NCBI GenBank assembly: GCA_964564285.1
Contig: CAZMBZ010000003.1
Coordinates: forward strand, 1 to 62,479
Direction of reading: 5' to 3'
DNA length: 62,479 nucleotides
DNA from: JAUWQU01 sp964564285
GTDB lineage: Bacteria > Planctomycetota > Phycisphaerae > SM23-33
Below are positions 35,486 through 43,662 of the stretch, one piece after another. A program made the position numbers and the translations under genes. Numbering within the stretch: position 1 is the stretch's first letter; each line of letters starts with the position of its first letter. The notes below the pieces were generated by a model. It saw only the letters and a program-made list of their open reading frames with translations. It was not told the DNA's origin and ran no database searches.

Positions 35486-36505
35486 ATGGCGCAAGAACTG
35501 AAGATTTACTATGACAAGGACGGTTCGCTGGCCTCGCTGGCCGGCAAGACGGTGGCGGTGGTCGGATTCGGCAGCCAGGGCCACGCCCACTCGCAGAACC
35601 TGCGCGACAGCGGCATCAACGTGGTGGTGTCCGAGCTTGAAGGCACGAATAACCACAAGCTGGCCGTCGAGGCCGGCTTTACGCCCGTAAGCGCCGCCGA
35701 GGCAGCCAAGGTCGGCGACCTGATCATCATCACCCTGCCGGACGAGGTCCAGGCGACCGTGTACGAGAACGACATCAAGCCCAACCTCAAGCCCGGCGCG
35801 ACGCTTGGCTTCTGCCACGGCTTCAATGTGCGTTTCGGCTGCATCGTGCCGCCCGAGGGCATCAACGTTGTCATGATCGCCCCCAAGGGTCCCGGACACA
35901 CCGTGCGAAGCTGCTACGTCGAAGGCTCGGGCGTCCCCTGCCTGATCGCTATTGAGAAAGACGCCACCGGCACGGCCCACGATATCGCCTTGGCCTGGGG
36001 CATCGGCATCGGCGGCGGCCGGGCCGGGATCATCGAGACGACCTTCACCGAGGAAACCGAGACCGATCTGTTCGGCGAGCAAACCGTCCTGTGCGGCGGG
36101 CTTACGAGCCTTGTCAAGGCCGGGTTCGAGACGCTCACCGAGGCCGGCTATCAGCCGGGCATCGCGTACTTCGAGGTCCTCCACGAGTTGCTGCTGATCA
36201 TCAAGCTGATGTCCGAGGGCGGCCTTAGCTATATGCGTTACAGCATTTCCAACACGGCCGAGTGGGGCGACCTGCACGTCGGCCCGCAGATCATCGGCCC
36301 TGAAGTCAAAGCGAACATGAAGAAGGCCCTGGGGGCAATCCAGGATGGCAGTTTCGCCAAGGAATGGCTCGCAGAATGCCAGGCCGGCAAGCCGAACTTC
36401 AAGAAGCTCTACGAAGCCGACAAGGACCACCCCGTCGAGGTCGTCGGTCGGCAGCTCCGCCAGATGTTCTCCTGGATGGATGCCAAGGATACTCCCGAGG
36501 AGTAG
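35486..36505 (+). CDS. ilvC: ketol-acid reductoisomerase, class I
   Basis: 339 aa. Converts acetolactate or acetohydroxybutyrate to dihydroxy acids in branched-chain amino-acid synthesis, using NADPH and Mg. N-terminal Rossmann motif GFGSQGHAHSQNLRDSG; C-terminal knotted domain with ETDLFGEQTVLCGG and EVLHELLLIIKLM. Length fits the short class I enzyme. AGGAG precedes ATG 35486. It appears alone, without ilvBN, ending at a strong terminator. Confidence 0.98.
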   Translation: MAQELKIYYDKDGSLASLAGKTVAVVGFGSQGHAHSQNLRDSGINVVVSELEGTNNHKLAVEAGFTPVSAAEAAKVGDLIIITLPDEVQATVYENDIKPNLKPGATLGFCHGFNVRFGCIVPPEGINVVMIAPKGPGHTVRSCYVEGSGVPCLIAIEKDATGTAHDIALAWGIGIGGGRAGIIETTFTEETETDLFGEQTVLCGGLTSLVKAGFETLTEAGYQPGIAYFEVLHELLLIIKLMSEGGLSYMRYSISNTAEWGDLHVGPQIIGPEVKANMKKALGAIQDGSFAKEWLAECQAGKPNFKKLYEADKDHPVEVVGRQLRQMFSWMDAKDTPEE

Positions 36506-36536
36506 CCCGAAAAGGCACATCCTACCCAGCACGTAT

Positions 36537-36578
36537 CGCGGCGGTCCGGCAATCCGGGCCGCCGCGTCTGTTTTTTTT
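36537..36578 (+). terminator. Rho-independent terminator after ilvC
   Basis: CGCGGCGG (36537-36544) pairs with CCGCCGCG (36559-36566), followed by eight T (36571-36578). It lies 31 bp after the ilvC stop. Confidence 0.9.
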
Positions 36579-36785
36579 ACCGCCCGCACGGGACAACTGG
36601 AGGGTTATACCTTATGAGCAATTCGGGTATACCAGAATCGCCGAGCCGACACACTATCTCGTGGCAAATAGAGCACTCCTTCCGAGATAGCCATCGCCGA
36701 AAGCCCTGCCCGTAGAGACTGGGCTTGGCGTATGGAACGCCCGACACTGAAAGTGCCTACACGCACAGAAAGAAAGGAACCTGTC

Positions 36786-37286
36786 ATGACCGAATCGCGA
36801 CGCGACTTCCTTGCCGGCAGCGCAGCGCTGGCAGCCGCCGGCGCCATGGGCGCCCTGAACGCCAAATCTGCCCAGGCCGAGAAACCCAAGACCGACGCCG
36901 AAATCACGAAGACAGACTATAGCGACACCACCTACACAGTGCGTCCCATCGGAAGAGTCAGCAATCGCAAGGGCAAGCCCGTTCAACTGGAGATATACGA
37001 ACCATACATCCCCGGCCTGCTGCGATTCGAGAAATGCAAGCGAGTGATGGTGGTCTGGTGGTTCCACAAGAATGACACAGCCAAGAGACGCGGCGTCCTG
37101 AAAGTCCATCCGCGCGGCAACAAGGACAATCCGTTGACTGGCGTGTTCGCCACCCACTCTCCGTGCCGACCTAACCTGATCGCCCTGACCACCTGCAAGG
37201 TCCTGTCGGTCAAAGGCGGCCTGATCACGATAGAGTCAATCGACGCCTTCGACGACACGCCGATTCTCGATCTGAAGTCCGTCTGA
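36786..37286 (+). CDS. Tat-exported TrmO/TsaA-like protein
   Basis: 166 aa. A twin-arginine signal (ESRRDFLAGSAALAAAGAMG, about residues 3-22, then an AQA cleavage site) precedes a TsaA/TrmO-type domain: VRPIGRVSNRKGKPVQLEIY, GVFATHSPCRPNLIALTTCK and DTPILDLKSV. In TrmO this fold uses SAM to methylate t6A37 of tRNA in the cytoplasm; the usual ATRSPFRPNPIGLS motif is altered here. Export makes tRNA an unlikely substrate. ATG 36786 has AAAGGAA upstream. No partner gene is obvious. Confidence 0.8.
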   Translation: MTESRRDFLAGSAALAAAGAMGALNAKSAQAEKPKTDAEITKTDYSDTTYTVRPIGRVSNRKGKPVQLEIYEPYIPGLLRFEKCKRVMVVWWFHKNDTAKRRGVLKVHPRGNKDNPLTGVFATHSPCRPNLIALTTCKVLSVKGGLITIESIDAFDDTPILDLKSV

Positions 37287-37348
37287 GCAGCCTTACGCAA
37301 GATGCAAAAACCACGAGCAAGTGACACGTAGACCAGGGCAATCTGGAA

Positions 37349-38704
37349 TTATTTCTGAAGCTCCTTCCAGAGCCCTTCTTCGGCCTTGTGGAACTTGTCG
37401 AAGGTTTCCATGAGGCTCTTGAGGATCTCGCTGCGAGCCTTGGCGTACTCTGGAGCGTCAGATTTTACTTCCTTGAGACTTCGCAGTTTCGATATCGCCT
37501 GGTCAAGCTGAGTCGCCCCGTCCGAGAACGATCGCACGGCCGCGTACAGGTTCTGCGATCGCAGCTCCTTGCGATTCGGGTTATGCAGCAGTCGCCACGG
37601 ATTGCGGCGGATTTCCTCGCTGGCGGCCTTGAGGTTCACCGACACCAGCGCGAGGTTGTCCAGCATCTCGTCGATGTTGTCGCGATTTGTCGCGACGATC
37701 TCCTTAACCTGTTGGCTGACGGTGGAGAAATCGCCGGCGACCTTCAGGATTTTCGTATTGGCCTCCCGCAGTCCAGCCAGCAACTCGCCGATGTCTTTTT
37801 TCGTGTAGGCGTCGATCTGTCTGGCGGCGCTGCTGACGGAATCCATCGTTTCTTTGACCTTCGGTCGGGTCTCGGCGATCATGCCCGCAAGCTCGTCGGC
37901 CGCGGCGCGAACCTTCCGCATCAGCGAGTCGTTGACGTTGGGATCGAGTTGCGTATCCACGCTGCCCAGCGCCCGGCTTAGCTTTGCAGCCATCGATTTA
38001 TCGGATTTCGGATCCAGTTGATGGGCAAGGCTGGCCGTGGCGGTGTTGATGTTCCCGGCTGAGCTATGGAGCTTGCCCACAAGCGATTTCGGGTCGGTCG
38101 CGACGGTTTCCGCCTCGATGTTTCCTACGAATCTGTTAAACGTTTCGGAGGCCTTGTCGATCTTACCCGCAACCCCGTGGATCTCAGCCAGCAAGCCCCC
38201 TGCTTGGTTGGGTTCGAGTTCCTGGCGAATCCGCAGCGATGTCCTCTCCATGTTCCTGGCCATGGTGCTGATGTGTGCCATAACCTGGTCCAGCCCGCCG
38301 CTGAGGGCGACGGGATGCTTGGCGTCGGCCAACTGCTCACTGACGCCGAGCCTGAGCAAAACGATCTTCGCCAGGCCGATGGGCGGTGAAATGACCACGG
38401 CTTTCGCATCGCTGAAAACCGCGACGTCATCGCGGTCGAGTTGGGCGTAGTAAAAGCACGCGTTGGCGTCGGGCCTGGCCTCAACGCGATGGACTCGCCC
38501 GATCTTCGCGTCGCCAAGGGTTAACGCCGCGCCCTCGATTACGCCCAGCGAGCCCGTATCCTGGCTGACTCTGAAAACGACCGTCTGCCCGCGCGTACTG
38601 AAGAGGTCGGCCGCTCCTACCCACAGCACCACAGCGGTAGTGATGACCAGCGCGACCAGGACGAACAGCCCGGCTGTCAACTCGTTGTATTGCTTCTTCG
38701 GCAT
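37349..38704 (-). CDS. mlaD: MlaD/MCE-family lipid-transport substrate-binding protein
   Basis: 451 aa. N-terminal membrane anchor (GLFVLVALVITTAVVLWVGA, about 11-30), then an MCE domain (VVFRVSQDTGSLGVIEGAAL, KIGRVHRVE), then a long helical/coiled-coil C-terminus that is much larger than in E. coli MlaD (183 aa). MCE proteins form hexamers that carry phospholipid between inner and outer membranes. Third core Mla gene of the operon, after mlaE and mlaF. Confidence 0.88.
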   Translation of the reverse strand: MPKKQYNELTAGLFVLVALVITTAVVLWVGAADLFSTRGQTVVFRVSQDTGSLGVIEGAALTLGDAKIGRVHRVEARPDANACFYYAQLDRDDVAVFSDAKAVVISPPIGLAKIVLLRLGVSEQLADAKHPVALSGGLDQVMAHISTMARNMERTSLRIRQELEPNQAGGLLAEIHGVAGKIDKASETFNRFVGNIEAETVATDPKSLVGKLHSSAGNINTATASLAHQLDPKSDKSMAAKLSRALGSVDTQLDPNVNDSLMRKVRAAADELAGMIAETRPKVKETMDSVSSAARQIDAYTKKDIGELLAGLREANTKILKVAGDFSTVSQQVKEIVATNRDNIDEMLDNLALVSVNLKAASEEIRRNPWRLLHNPNRKELRSQNLYAAVRSFSDGATQLDQAISKLRSLKEVKSDAPEYAKARSEILKSLMETFDKFHKAEEGLWKELQK

Positions 38705-38749
38705 CGTTGCTCTCCGATAATATCGTTGTGATCTCCGCCGGCGAGTTCG

Positions 38750-39616
38750 TCACCGACCTCGGCCAACGCCAAGGATATCCTCGGCATAGCCGCTGCTGAG
38801 CCGCCTGGCCGTGATTGGCCCATCCGACTCGCCGCGCAGGAACTGGCGGATGATATCGCCGGCTGGGCTTCTTCCGGCCTGGTCGTCGCGAATTTCCTCA
38901 AACTCCTGCCTCGATCCCATCTTCAGTATCCGGCCGCGATCGAGCATGGCCATGCGGTCGGCAATTCGAAACGCCGAGTCCATCTCGTGCGTGACCACCA
39001 CACTGGTAACGCCCAATTTGTGGGAAAGGTCCATTATCAGTTGGTCTATCTCGGCGCTGGTGACCGGGTCCAGCCCGGCAGAGGGCTCGTCGTAAAAAAG
39101 AATCTCCGGGTCCAGGGCTATCGCACGAGCCAGGCCGGCCCGCTTCTTCATACCGCCGGATATCTCCGCCGGCATGCGGTCCAGAGCTTCCCGCAAGCCC
39201 ACCAGTTCGAGTTTAATCCGGACGATTATGTCGATGGTGTCCGAATCCAGATTGGTGTGCTCACGCAGCGGAAGGGCCACGTTCTCGCCGACTGTCATGC
39301 TGTTGAAAAGCGCGCCGGATTGAAACAGGATCCCAAAGCGTTTGCGAGCCTGGTCCAATTCGGCCTCGCCCATTTCACCGAGGTCCCGGCCAAACAGTTC
39401 GACTCGTCCCGCGTCAGGCCACATCGAACCGATCATGTGCCGCAGCAGCGTGCTCTTACCGCACCCGCTGGGACCCATGACAACCATCGTTTCGCCCGGC
39501 AGGACGTCAAGGTCCACACCATCGAGCACCGCCCGCGTGCCAAAACGCTTGACCAGGTCGATCACGCGGACAACCGGCGACTCCCGATTCGGGTTATCCT
39601 GGACTACTTCAGACAT
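38750..39616 (-). CDS. mlaF: Mla-type ABC transporter ATPase
   Basis: 288 aa. ABC ATPase of the phospholipid transport complex. Walker A GPSGCGKST, Q-loop ILFQSGALFNSMTVGENVAL, signature SGGMKKR, Walker B ILFYDEPSAGLDP and switch His in VVTHEMDS. SGGMKKR and the FQSGALF stretch are typical of MlaF. It lies 21 bp downstream of mlaE and 45 bp upstream of mlaD. Confidence 0.95.
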   Translation of the reverse strand: MSEVVQDNPNRESPVVRVIDLVKRFGTRAVLDGVDLDVLPGETMVVMGPSGCGKSTLLRHMIGSMWPDAGRVELFGRDLGEMGEAELDQARKRFGILFQSGALFNSMTVGENVALPLREHTNLDSDTIDIIVRIKLELVGLREALDRMPAEISGGMKKRAGLARAIALDPEILFYDEPSAGLDPVTSAEIDQLIMDLSHKLGVTSVVVTHEMDSAFRIADRMAMLDRGRILKMGSRQEFEEIRDDQAGRSPAGDIIRQFLRGESDGPITARRLSSGYAEDILGVGRGR

Positions 39617-39637
39617 AGGCTTAATCGACAGGTCCTC

Positions 39638-40456
39638 TCACACTTTGTAGATGTAGAAAACAACGGTAAACAAACAGGCCGCGACTATTATAGCGACGAT
39701 GGAATACACAACCGTCATAGTCGTAGCCCGGCCGACGCCTTCGGCACCACCCTTCACCTTGAGCCCTTCGTAACAGGCTATCAGGCCGATAAGCAGGCCG
39801 AACACCCCCGCCTGGAAAAGTCCTGTGAAAAAATCGCGATATTCGAGTTGCTCGCGCATGCGCTGCCAGTAGCCCACGTGAACTTCCGGCCCGAGCGTCA
39901 GGCCGGCCAGGTAGCCTCCCAGAGCAATCATGACGTCCGCCACAACAGACAGCAGCACGGTGACCACCAGAGTGGCCAATATTCGCGGCACGACCAGGAA
40001 ACGTATCGGGTTCAGAGCGGTGGCCTCGAGGGCTTCGATTTCTTCGGAAACAACCATCGTGCCCAACTCGGCCGCGATGGATGCCCCTGCAAAGCCGCAC
40101 ATCACGATCGCCGTGATGATCGGCCCGAGCATCCGAAAGCCCGCGACGCCGATAATGTTGGCGATCTTGTCTTCCTGGCCCCAAGGCGCCAGCGGCGGGG
40201 TCATCTGGAGAGCGAGTATCACGCCTATGAAGACCTGCACCAGTACCACGATACCCAGGCTGCGCATGCCGATCCGAATGATCTGTGCGGCCAGGGCATC
40301 CCGACCGAAGCGAACGCCTGGCACAAAGAGTCCGCGAAACGCCAATCGCGAGGCCCGACCCAGCAGCAGCGCCATGCCTCCGCAATATCGCACGCACGCC
40401 AAGGCCAGGGCGCCTAAACGTTCCACCATGTTTGGCTGGATTGGCTCGCGGGACAT
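39638..40456 (-). CDS. mlaE: Mla-type ABC transporter permease
   Basis: 272 aa. Multi-pass permease of the Mla lipid transporter with the conserved VVLVQVFIGVILALQ, GTMVVSEEIEALEATALNPI and ARFLVVPR-like stretch (NPIRFLVVPRILATLVV). Partner of MlaF (38750-39616) and MlaD. It begins 2 bp after the STAS gene stop. Confidence 0.95.
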   Translation of the reverse strand: MSREPIQPNMVERLGALALACVRYCGGMALLLGRASRLAFRGLFVPGVRFGRDALAAQIIRIGMRSLGIVVLVQVFIGVILALQMTPPLAPWGQEDKIANIIGVAGFRMLGPIITAIVMCGFAGASIAAELGTMVVSEEIEALEATALNPIRFLVVPRILATLVVTVLLSVVADVMIALGGYLAGLTLGPEVHVGYWQRMREQLEYRDFFTGLFQAGVFGLLIGLIACYEGLKVKGGAEGVGRATTMTVVYSIVAIIVAACLFTVVFYIYKV

Positions 40457-40458
40457 GC

Positions 40459-40806
40459 CTATGATAGGGCCTCCTCAACAGTCGCGTGAATATCGAAAAC
40501 ATCATCAAGCCGCGTTATCTCAAATATGCTCCGCACGCGAACAGTAAGAGCCGCCAAGCGAAGAACCACCCCCTGCCGCTTGGTCCGGCCGAGCAGTTTT
40601 ACCAGGCTCGCAACGCCTGAAGAATCCATGTATGGCACCTCGGCCAAGTTCACGATGATCCGCTCGGGCTTCTGATCCATCACCACCAGCAGCGACTGTT
40701 GAAACTCGCTCGATCGGCTGAGATCCACATCGCCCTGAACGTCCACGACGGCCGAGCCACTGATCCAGCGAACACTCTTCACGCATTGTCTAATCGACTC
40801 GTCCAT
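40459..40806 (-). CDS. STAS-domain anti-sigma factor antagonist
   Basis: 115 aa. STAS fold with the phosphorylatable serine region MDSSGVASLVKLLG and VDVQGDVDLSRSSEF. It belongs with RsbV/SpoIIAA-type proteins, and could also be the MlaB-type subunit that binds MlaF. Preceded by the kinase gene (3 bp) and followed by mlaE (2 bp), so both interpretations fit. Confidence 0.88.
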   Translation of the reverse strand: MDESIRQCVKSVRWISGSAVVDVQGDVDLSRSSEFQQSLLVVMDQKPERIIVNLAEVPYMDSSGVASLVKLLGRTKRQGVVLRLAALTVRVRSIFEITRLDDVFDIHATVEEALS

Positions 40807-40809
40807 CTA

Positions 40810-41256
40810 TCACTCTCTCCCTCGGGCTTGTTCGAGCCGTTTAACCATCGTCAGAACGGTCCCGCCGCCCTCGGCCGGGTTGTACTCGATTCGATCCATG
40901 CACTCGGTCATGATATGCAGCCCCAGGCCGCCCGGCTGCAAATTGTCGCGGGGCGGCGGGGTCATATGCTCTCGCTCGACGCGGCGCCCGCAGTCTCGAA
41001 TACTGATTCGCACGCCATCGGGCAGTTTTGTCCAATCCAACTCGATCTCTATCGGCTGATCCGCGACGCCGTCATAGGCGTGGCGGATAACATTGGTCAA
41101 GGCCTCGTCAACGCTCATCACCACTCGCGTGATACAGTCTTCGTCGAAGCCTATGCTGCGGCACAGGCCGTCGACTGCCCCGCGGACCACCGCGAGGTGA
41201 GTCGGCGAGGAGAATACCCTCAGACGTATCGGGCGATCGGGCGGCGGCTTCGTCAT
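40810..41256 (-). CDS. RsbW-like HATPase anti-sigma kinase
   Basis: About 148 aa GHKL ATPase domain: N-box SVDEALTNVIRHAYDG, G1 region DCGRRV, G2 GGLGLHIMTECMD. RsbW/SpoIIAB-like kinases phosphorylate STAS antagonists on Ser. ATG 41256 overlaps the preceding lipoprotein stop by 4 bases (ATGA); an upstream in-frame extension to 41349 overlaps that gene and is unlikely. Direct neighbour of the STAS gene. Confidence 0.9.
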   Translation of the reverse strand: MTKPPPDRPIRLRVFSSPTHLAVVRGAVDGLCRSIGFDEDCITRVVMSVDEALTNVIRHAYDGVADQPIEIELDWTKLPDGVRISIRDCGRRVEREHMTPPPRDNLQPGGLGLHIMTECMDRIEYNPAEGGGTVLTMVKRLEQARGRE

Positions 41257-41690
41257 TGCCCTTTGCCTCCAGGATCGCCGGGCTTTCGGTCGGCCAGCCA
41301 CTGACGCCATCGCTCGATGGCCAACCGACGATCCGCCGTCGGAGCCCAATAACGGTACTCCCGATTCGTGCCGGTAATCTTCTCCAGTGCAACTATAGCC
41401 GCAAAACGCACCTCGGCATAGCTGTCACCCAGACGATCGACGAGATACGGCACGGTCTTGGGGTCCTTCTCCCGTCCAGCCTGGAGAATCGCCTCCATGC
41501 GAACGTCCTCATTGCTGCTCTGGAGCCGCCCGTAAAGAGTGCGTTCGTCCGGCTCATAGTGCTGGGCATCACCCGCTATCGTGGGCGGCTCGAACTCCCG
41601 CTCGGGGTTCACAGGGTCGCAGCCACCGATACAGGCATTAGCCGTCAACAGCAAAGCCCAAAGAATGATCCACGAAGTTCTCAAGTGCAT
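41253..41690 (-). CDS. HEAT-repeat lipoprotein
   Basis: About 145 aa. Signal segment IILWALLLTANACIGGC, with a lipobox-like Cys, then a single HEAT-like unit: RMEAILQAGREKDPKTVPYL then VDRLGDSYAEVRFAAIVALE. The predicted place is the membrane, facing the periplasm. ATG 41690 was chosen because GAGG lies 5 nt upstream. First gene of the six-gene Mla-partner-switch operon; possibly a scaffold or sensor. Confidence 0.75.
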   Translation of the reverse strand: MHLRTSWIILWALLLTANACIGGCDPVNPEREFEPPTIAGDAQHYEPDERTLYGRLQSSNEDVRMEAILQAGREKDPKTVPYLVDRLGDSYAEVRFAAIVALEKITGTNREYRYWAPTADRRLAIERWRQWLADRKPGDPGGKGQ

Positions 41691-41823
41691 AAGCCTCAAG
41701 AGATTTCATCGGCATCGAAAGGAAACGGGTAGAGCAATACGAAGGATTATAGGGCAGGCCTCTGGACGTGCAACATGCATTTGTGTGCAGAGCAATACAT
41801 CGCCACGGCCCGTCAGCGCAAAA

Positions 41824-41859
41824 GCCAGGCCGCCTCGACATGCGTCGCGGCGGCCTGGC
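41824..41859 (-). terminator. terminator hairpin after Gfo/Idh gene
   Basis: GCCAGGCCGCC (41824-41834) pairs with GGCGGCCTGGC (41849-41859), an 11-bp stem. On the minus strand it is followed by TTTTG. It lies 36 bp past the oxidoreductase stop. Confidence 0.7.
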
Positions 41860-41895
41860 GTTTGGTTGAACCGACTGGTCTTTCCGTGAAAAAAC

Positions 41896-43230
41896 TTAGT
41901 AGCTCCAGCCCTTTCGCGGCACTCGGCCGAGAAGAGCGGCGGCTTCCTTGGTCTTGACCACTCGCTTGACGGGGTCGCATTCGATCTTCTCGCCGGGCTT
42001 GTTGAGCTTGATCGCAACGCAGCCAAGCAGCATTAGTTCGGTCATCGGGCCGGCGTAGAGGAAGTTGCTCTTGGGGTAATCCCAAGGCTTGTCGCCCTTG
42101 ATCGCCATGACCCACTCTTGGTGATGGCCGGGCGACTTGGGGATCGAGATCTTCGACTCGGCGCGATTCTTCATGGCCGACTCGGGAATCAGTCGCGGGC
42201 TGTTAGCGTAGTCGCCCTGCACGTAAAGCACGCCCTTGGTGCCGAAGAACAGCGATGCGCTGTTGGCGAGCTTCTTGCCTTGCATCTCCGGGGGGGCCTT
42301 GGGCTTGAGCCCGCCGGCGTACCAGTGGGAGGTGAAGGCCTTGCGACCATTCTTCTCCGGGAACTCCCACTTGAAGTGGCTCTTGCTCGGGAAGGTTTCG
42401 GGCTGGCCGCTGCCTTCGACAGCAAGCAGTTCGACGCTGGTCGGATAGTCCGGCTGCATCGACCAGTTGACGCAGTCCCATGTGTGACAGCCCATGTCGC
42501 CGACGGCACCACAGCCGAAATCGAGCCAGCCGCGCCACTTGAAGCCGTGCAGGCCATCATGGAAATCACGGTAAGGCGCCGCGCCAAGCCAGCAATCCCA
42601 GTCCAGGCTGTCCGGGACCGGCTTGGTCGGCGGACGCTTGCTGATGCCCTGAGGCCAGACCGGGCGGTTCGTCCAGGTGTGAATCTCCGTGACATCGCCG
42701 ATGACCCCGCCGCGAACCCACTCGACCACGATCCGGTTGCCGCGATTGGCATGGCCCTGGTTGCCCATCTGTGTGGCGACCTTCTTCTCGGCGCAAACCT
42801 TAGTCATCAGGCGGGCTTCCTCGACCGACCAGGTCAGAGGCTTTTCGCAGTAAACGTGCTTGCCCATCTTCATCGCCATAAGCGCCGCCGGGGCGTGCGA
42901 ATGGTCAGGCACAGCCACGGTCACCGCGTCGATATCTCCATGCTTCTCTTCGAGCATCTTGCGGAAATCCTGGTACGCGCCTGCCTTGGGCCACTTCCCG
43001 GGCATTTTGCCCCAGCGCTTCTTATCGACGTCGCAATAGGCCACGCAAATGCCATCCTTGCCGTTCGCAAGGCGAAGGTGCGCCCCGCCACGACCACCAG
43101 TGCCGATAAAGGCATAGCCGATCTTGCTGTTGACGTTCTGGGCCGAGACGATCCGCGGCGCCACGAATGCAAGAGCGGACGCCCCAGCCACGCCCTTGAT
43201 GAACTGCCGACGAGTGATTGATTTCTTCAT
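41896..43230 (-). CDS. Tat-exported Gfo/Idh/MocA oxidoreductase
   Basis: About 444 aa, NAD(P)-dependent sugar oxidoreductase family. Tat signal MKKSITRRQFIKGVAGASAL with ALAFVAPRIVSAQ after it. Rossmann region KIGYAFIGTGGRGGAHLRLA, then the family motif CEKPLTWSVEEA with the catalytic-site EKP, and H-rich patches (GHANRGNRIVVEW, DMGCHTWD). A C-terminal domain ends RKGWSY. Families of this type in planctomycetes act on sugars or inositols; the substrate is unknown. ATG 43230 starts the Tat signal. Confidence 0.93.
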   Translation of the reverse strand: MKKSITRRQFIKGVAGASALAFVAPRIVSAQNVNSKIGYAFIGTGGRGGAHLRLANGKDGICVAYCDVDKKRWGKMPGKWPKAGAYQDFRKMLEEKHGDIDAVTVAVPDHSHAPAALMAMKMGKHVYCEKPLTWSVEEARLMTKVCAEKKVATQMGNQGHANRGNRIVVEWVRGGVIGDVTEIHTWTNRPVWPQGISKRPPTKPVPDSLDWDCWLGAAPYRDFHDGLHGFKWRGWLDFGCGAVGDMGCHTWDCVNWSMQPDYPTSVELLAVEGSGQPETFPSKSHFKWEFPEKNGRKAFTSHWYAGGLKPKAPPEMQGKKLANSASLFFGTKGVLYVQGDYANSPRLIPESAMKNRAESKISIPKSPGHHQEWVMAIKGDKPWDYPKSNFLYAGPMTELMLLGCVAIKLNKPGEKIECDPVKRVVKTKEAAALLGRVPRKGWSY

Positions 43231-43521
43231 GTGTATGTTCCCGCCATTACTGGCTGTTGCGGCATGCGGCGGACAAGTACGCCAATGCCATGCTCCCGAA
43301 ATATTCTTTGACCGACTGCGCCACGAGCCCAGCCGAGAAACAACTACATCAATGTTACACGCCTCGCCCATTCATGCAACACCGGAGCAAAGCCCGGCCG
43401 CACAAAAAAGCGACGCGCCCCGTAGTAACCTGCCGTCCTCTTGCATATTCAAACACCTGATCTGGCGAAGAGTTGCCCTTAACTATTTTCTGATTCCGCC
43501 TTCACCTGCGAGACAAACCTA
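43231..43521. other. intergenic region, no gene seen
   Basis: About 290 bp upstream of the oxidoreductase and downstream of the endonuclease V remnant. I see no convincing promoter, RNA or ORF. Confidence 0.5.
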
Positions 43522-43659
43522 TCAGCCAGGCGTGTCGGCTGAGGCAGGCGAAAGCCTCGTCCGGCCCGGGTGGGTGATCGGCTCGATGCGAACCGACCCC
43601 GCCAAGCGCCGCTGAAGCGCAATCGCCTCCTTCGGCGAAATGTCCCACGAGTGAAGCAT
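43522..43659 (-). pseudogene. nfi: endonuclease V N-terminal remnant
   Basis: From ATG 43659, 3 bp after the threonine aldolase stop, a 45-codon frame begins MLHSWDISPKEAIALQRRLA and ends at TGA 43522-43524. The segment LHxWDxxPxEAIxxQxxLxxxVxxxP matches the N-terminus of bacterial endonuclease V (known for deaminated-adenine repair). After about residue 27 the similarity stops and the remaining residues are unlike the family; the catalytic Asp/Glu domain is absent. Probably a deletion or frameshift has destroyed the gene. Confidence 0.7.
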
Positions 43660-43662
43660 GAT

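Noticed and set aside
38987..40417. 476-codon plus-strand frame across mlaF/mlaE
   Set aside because: Antisense shadow of clear ABC-transporter genes; His/Gln/Arg-rich with no recognisable fold.
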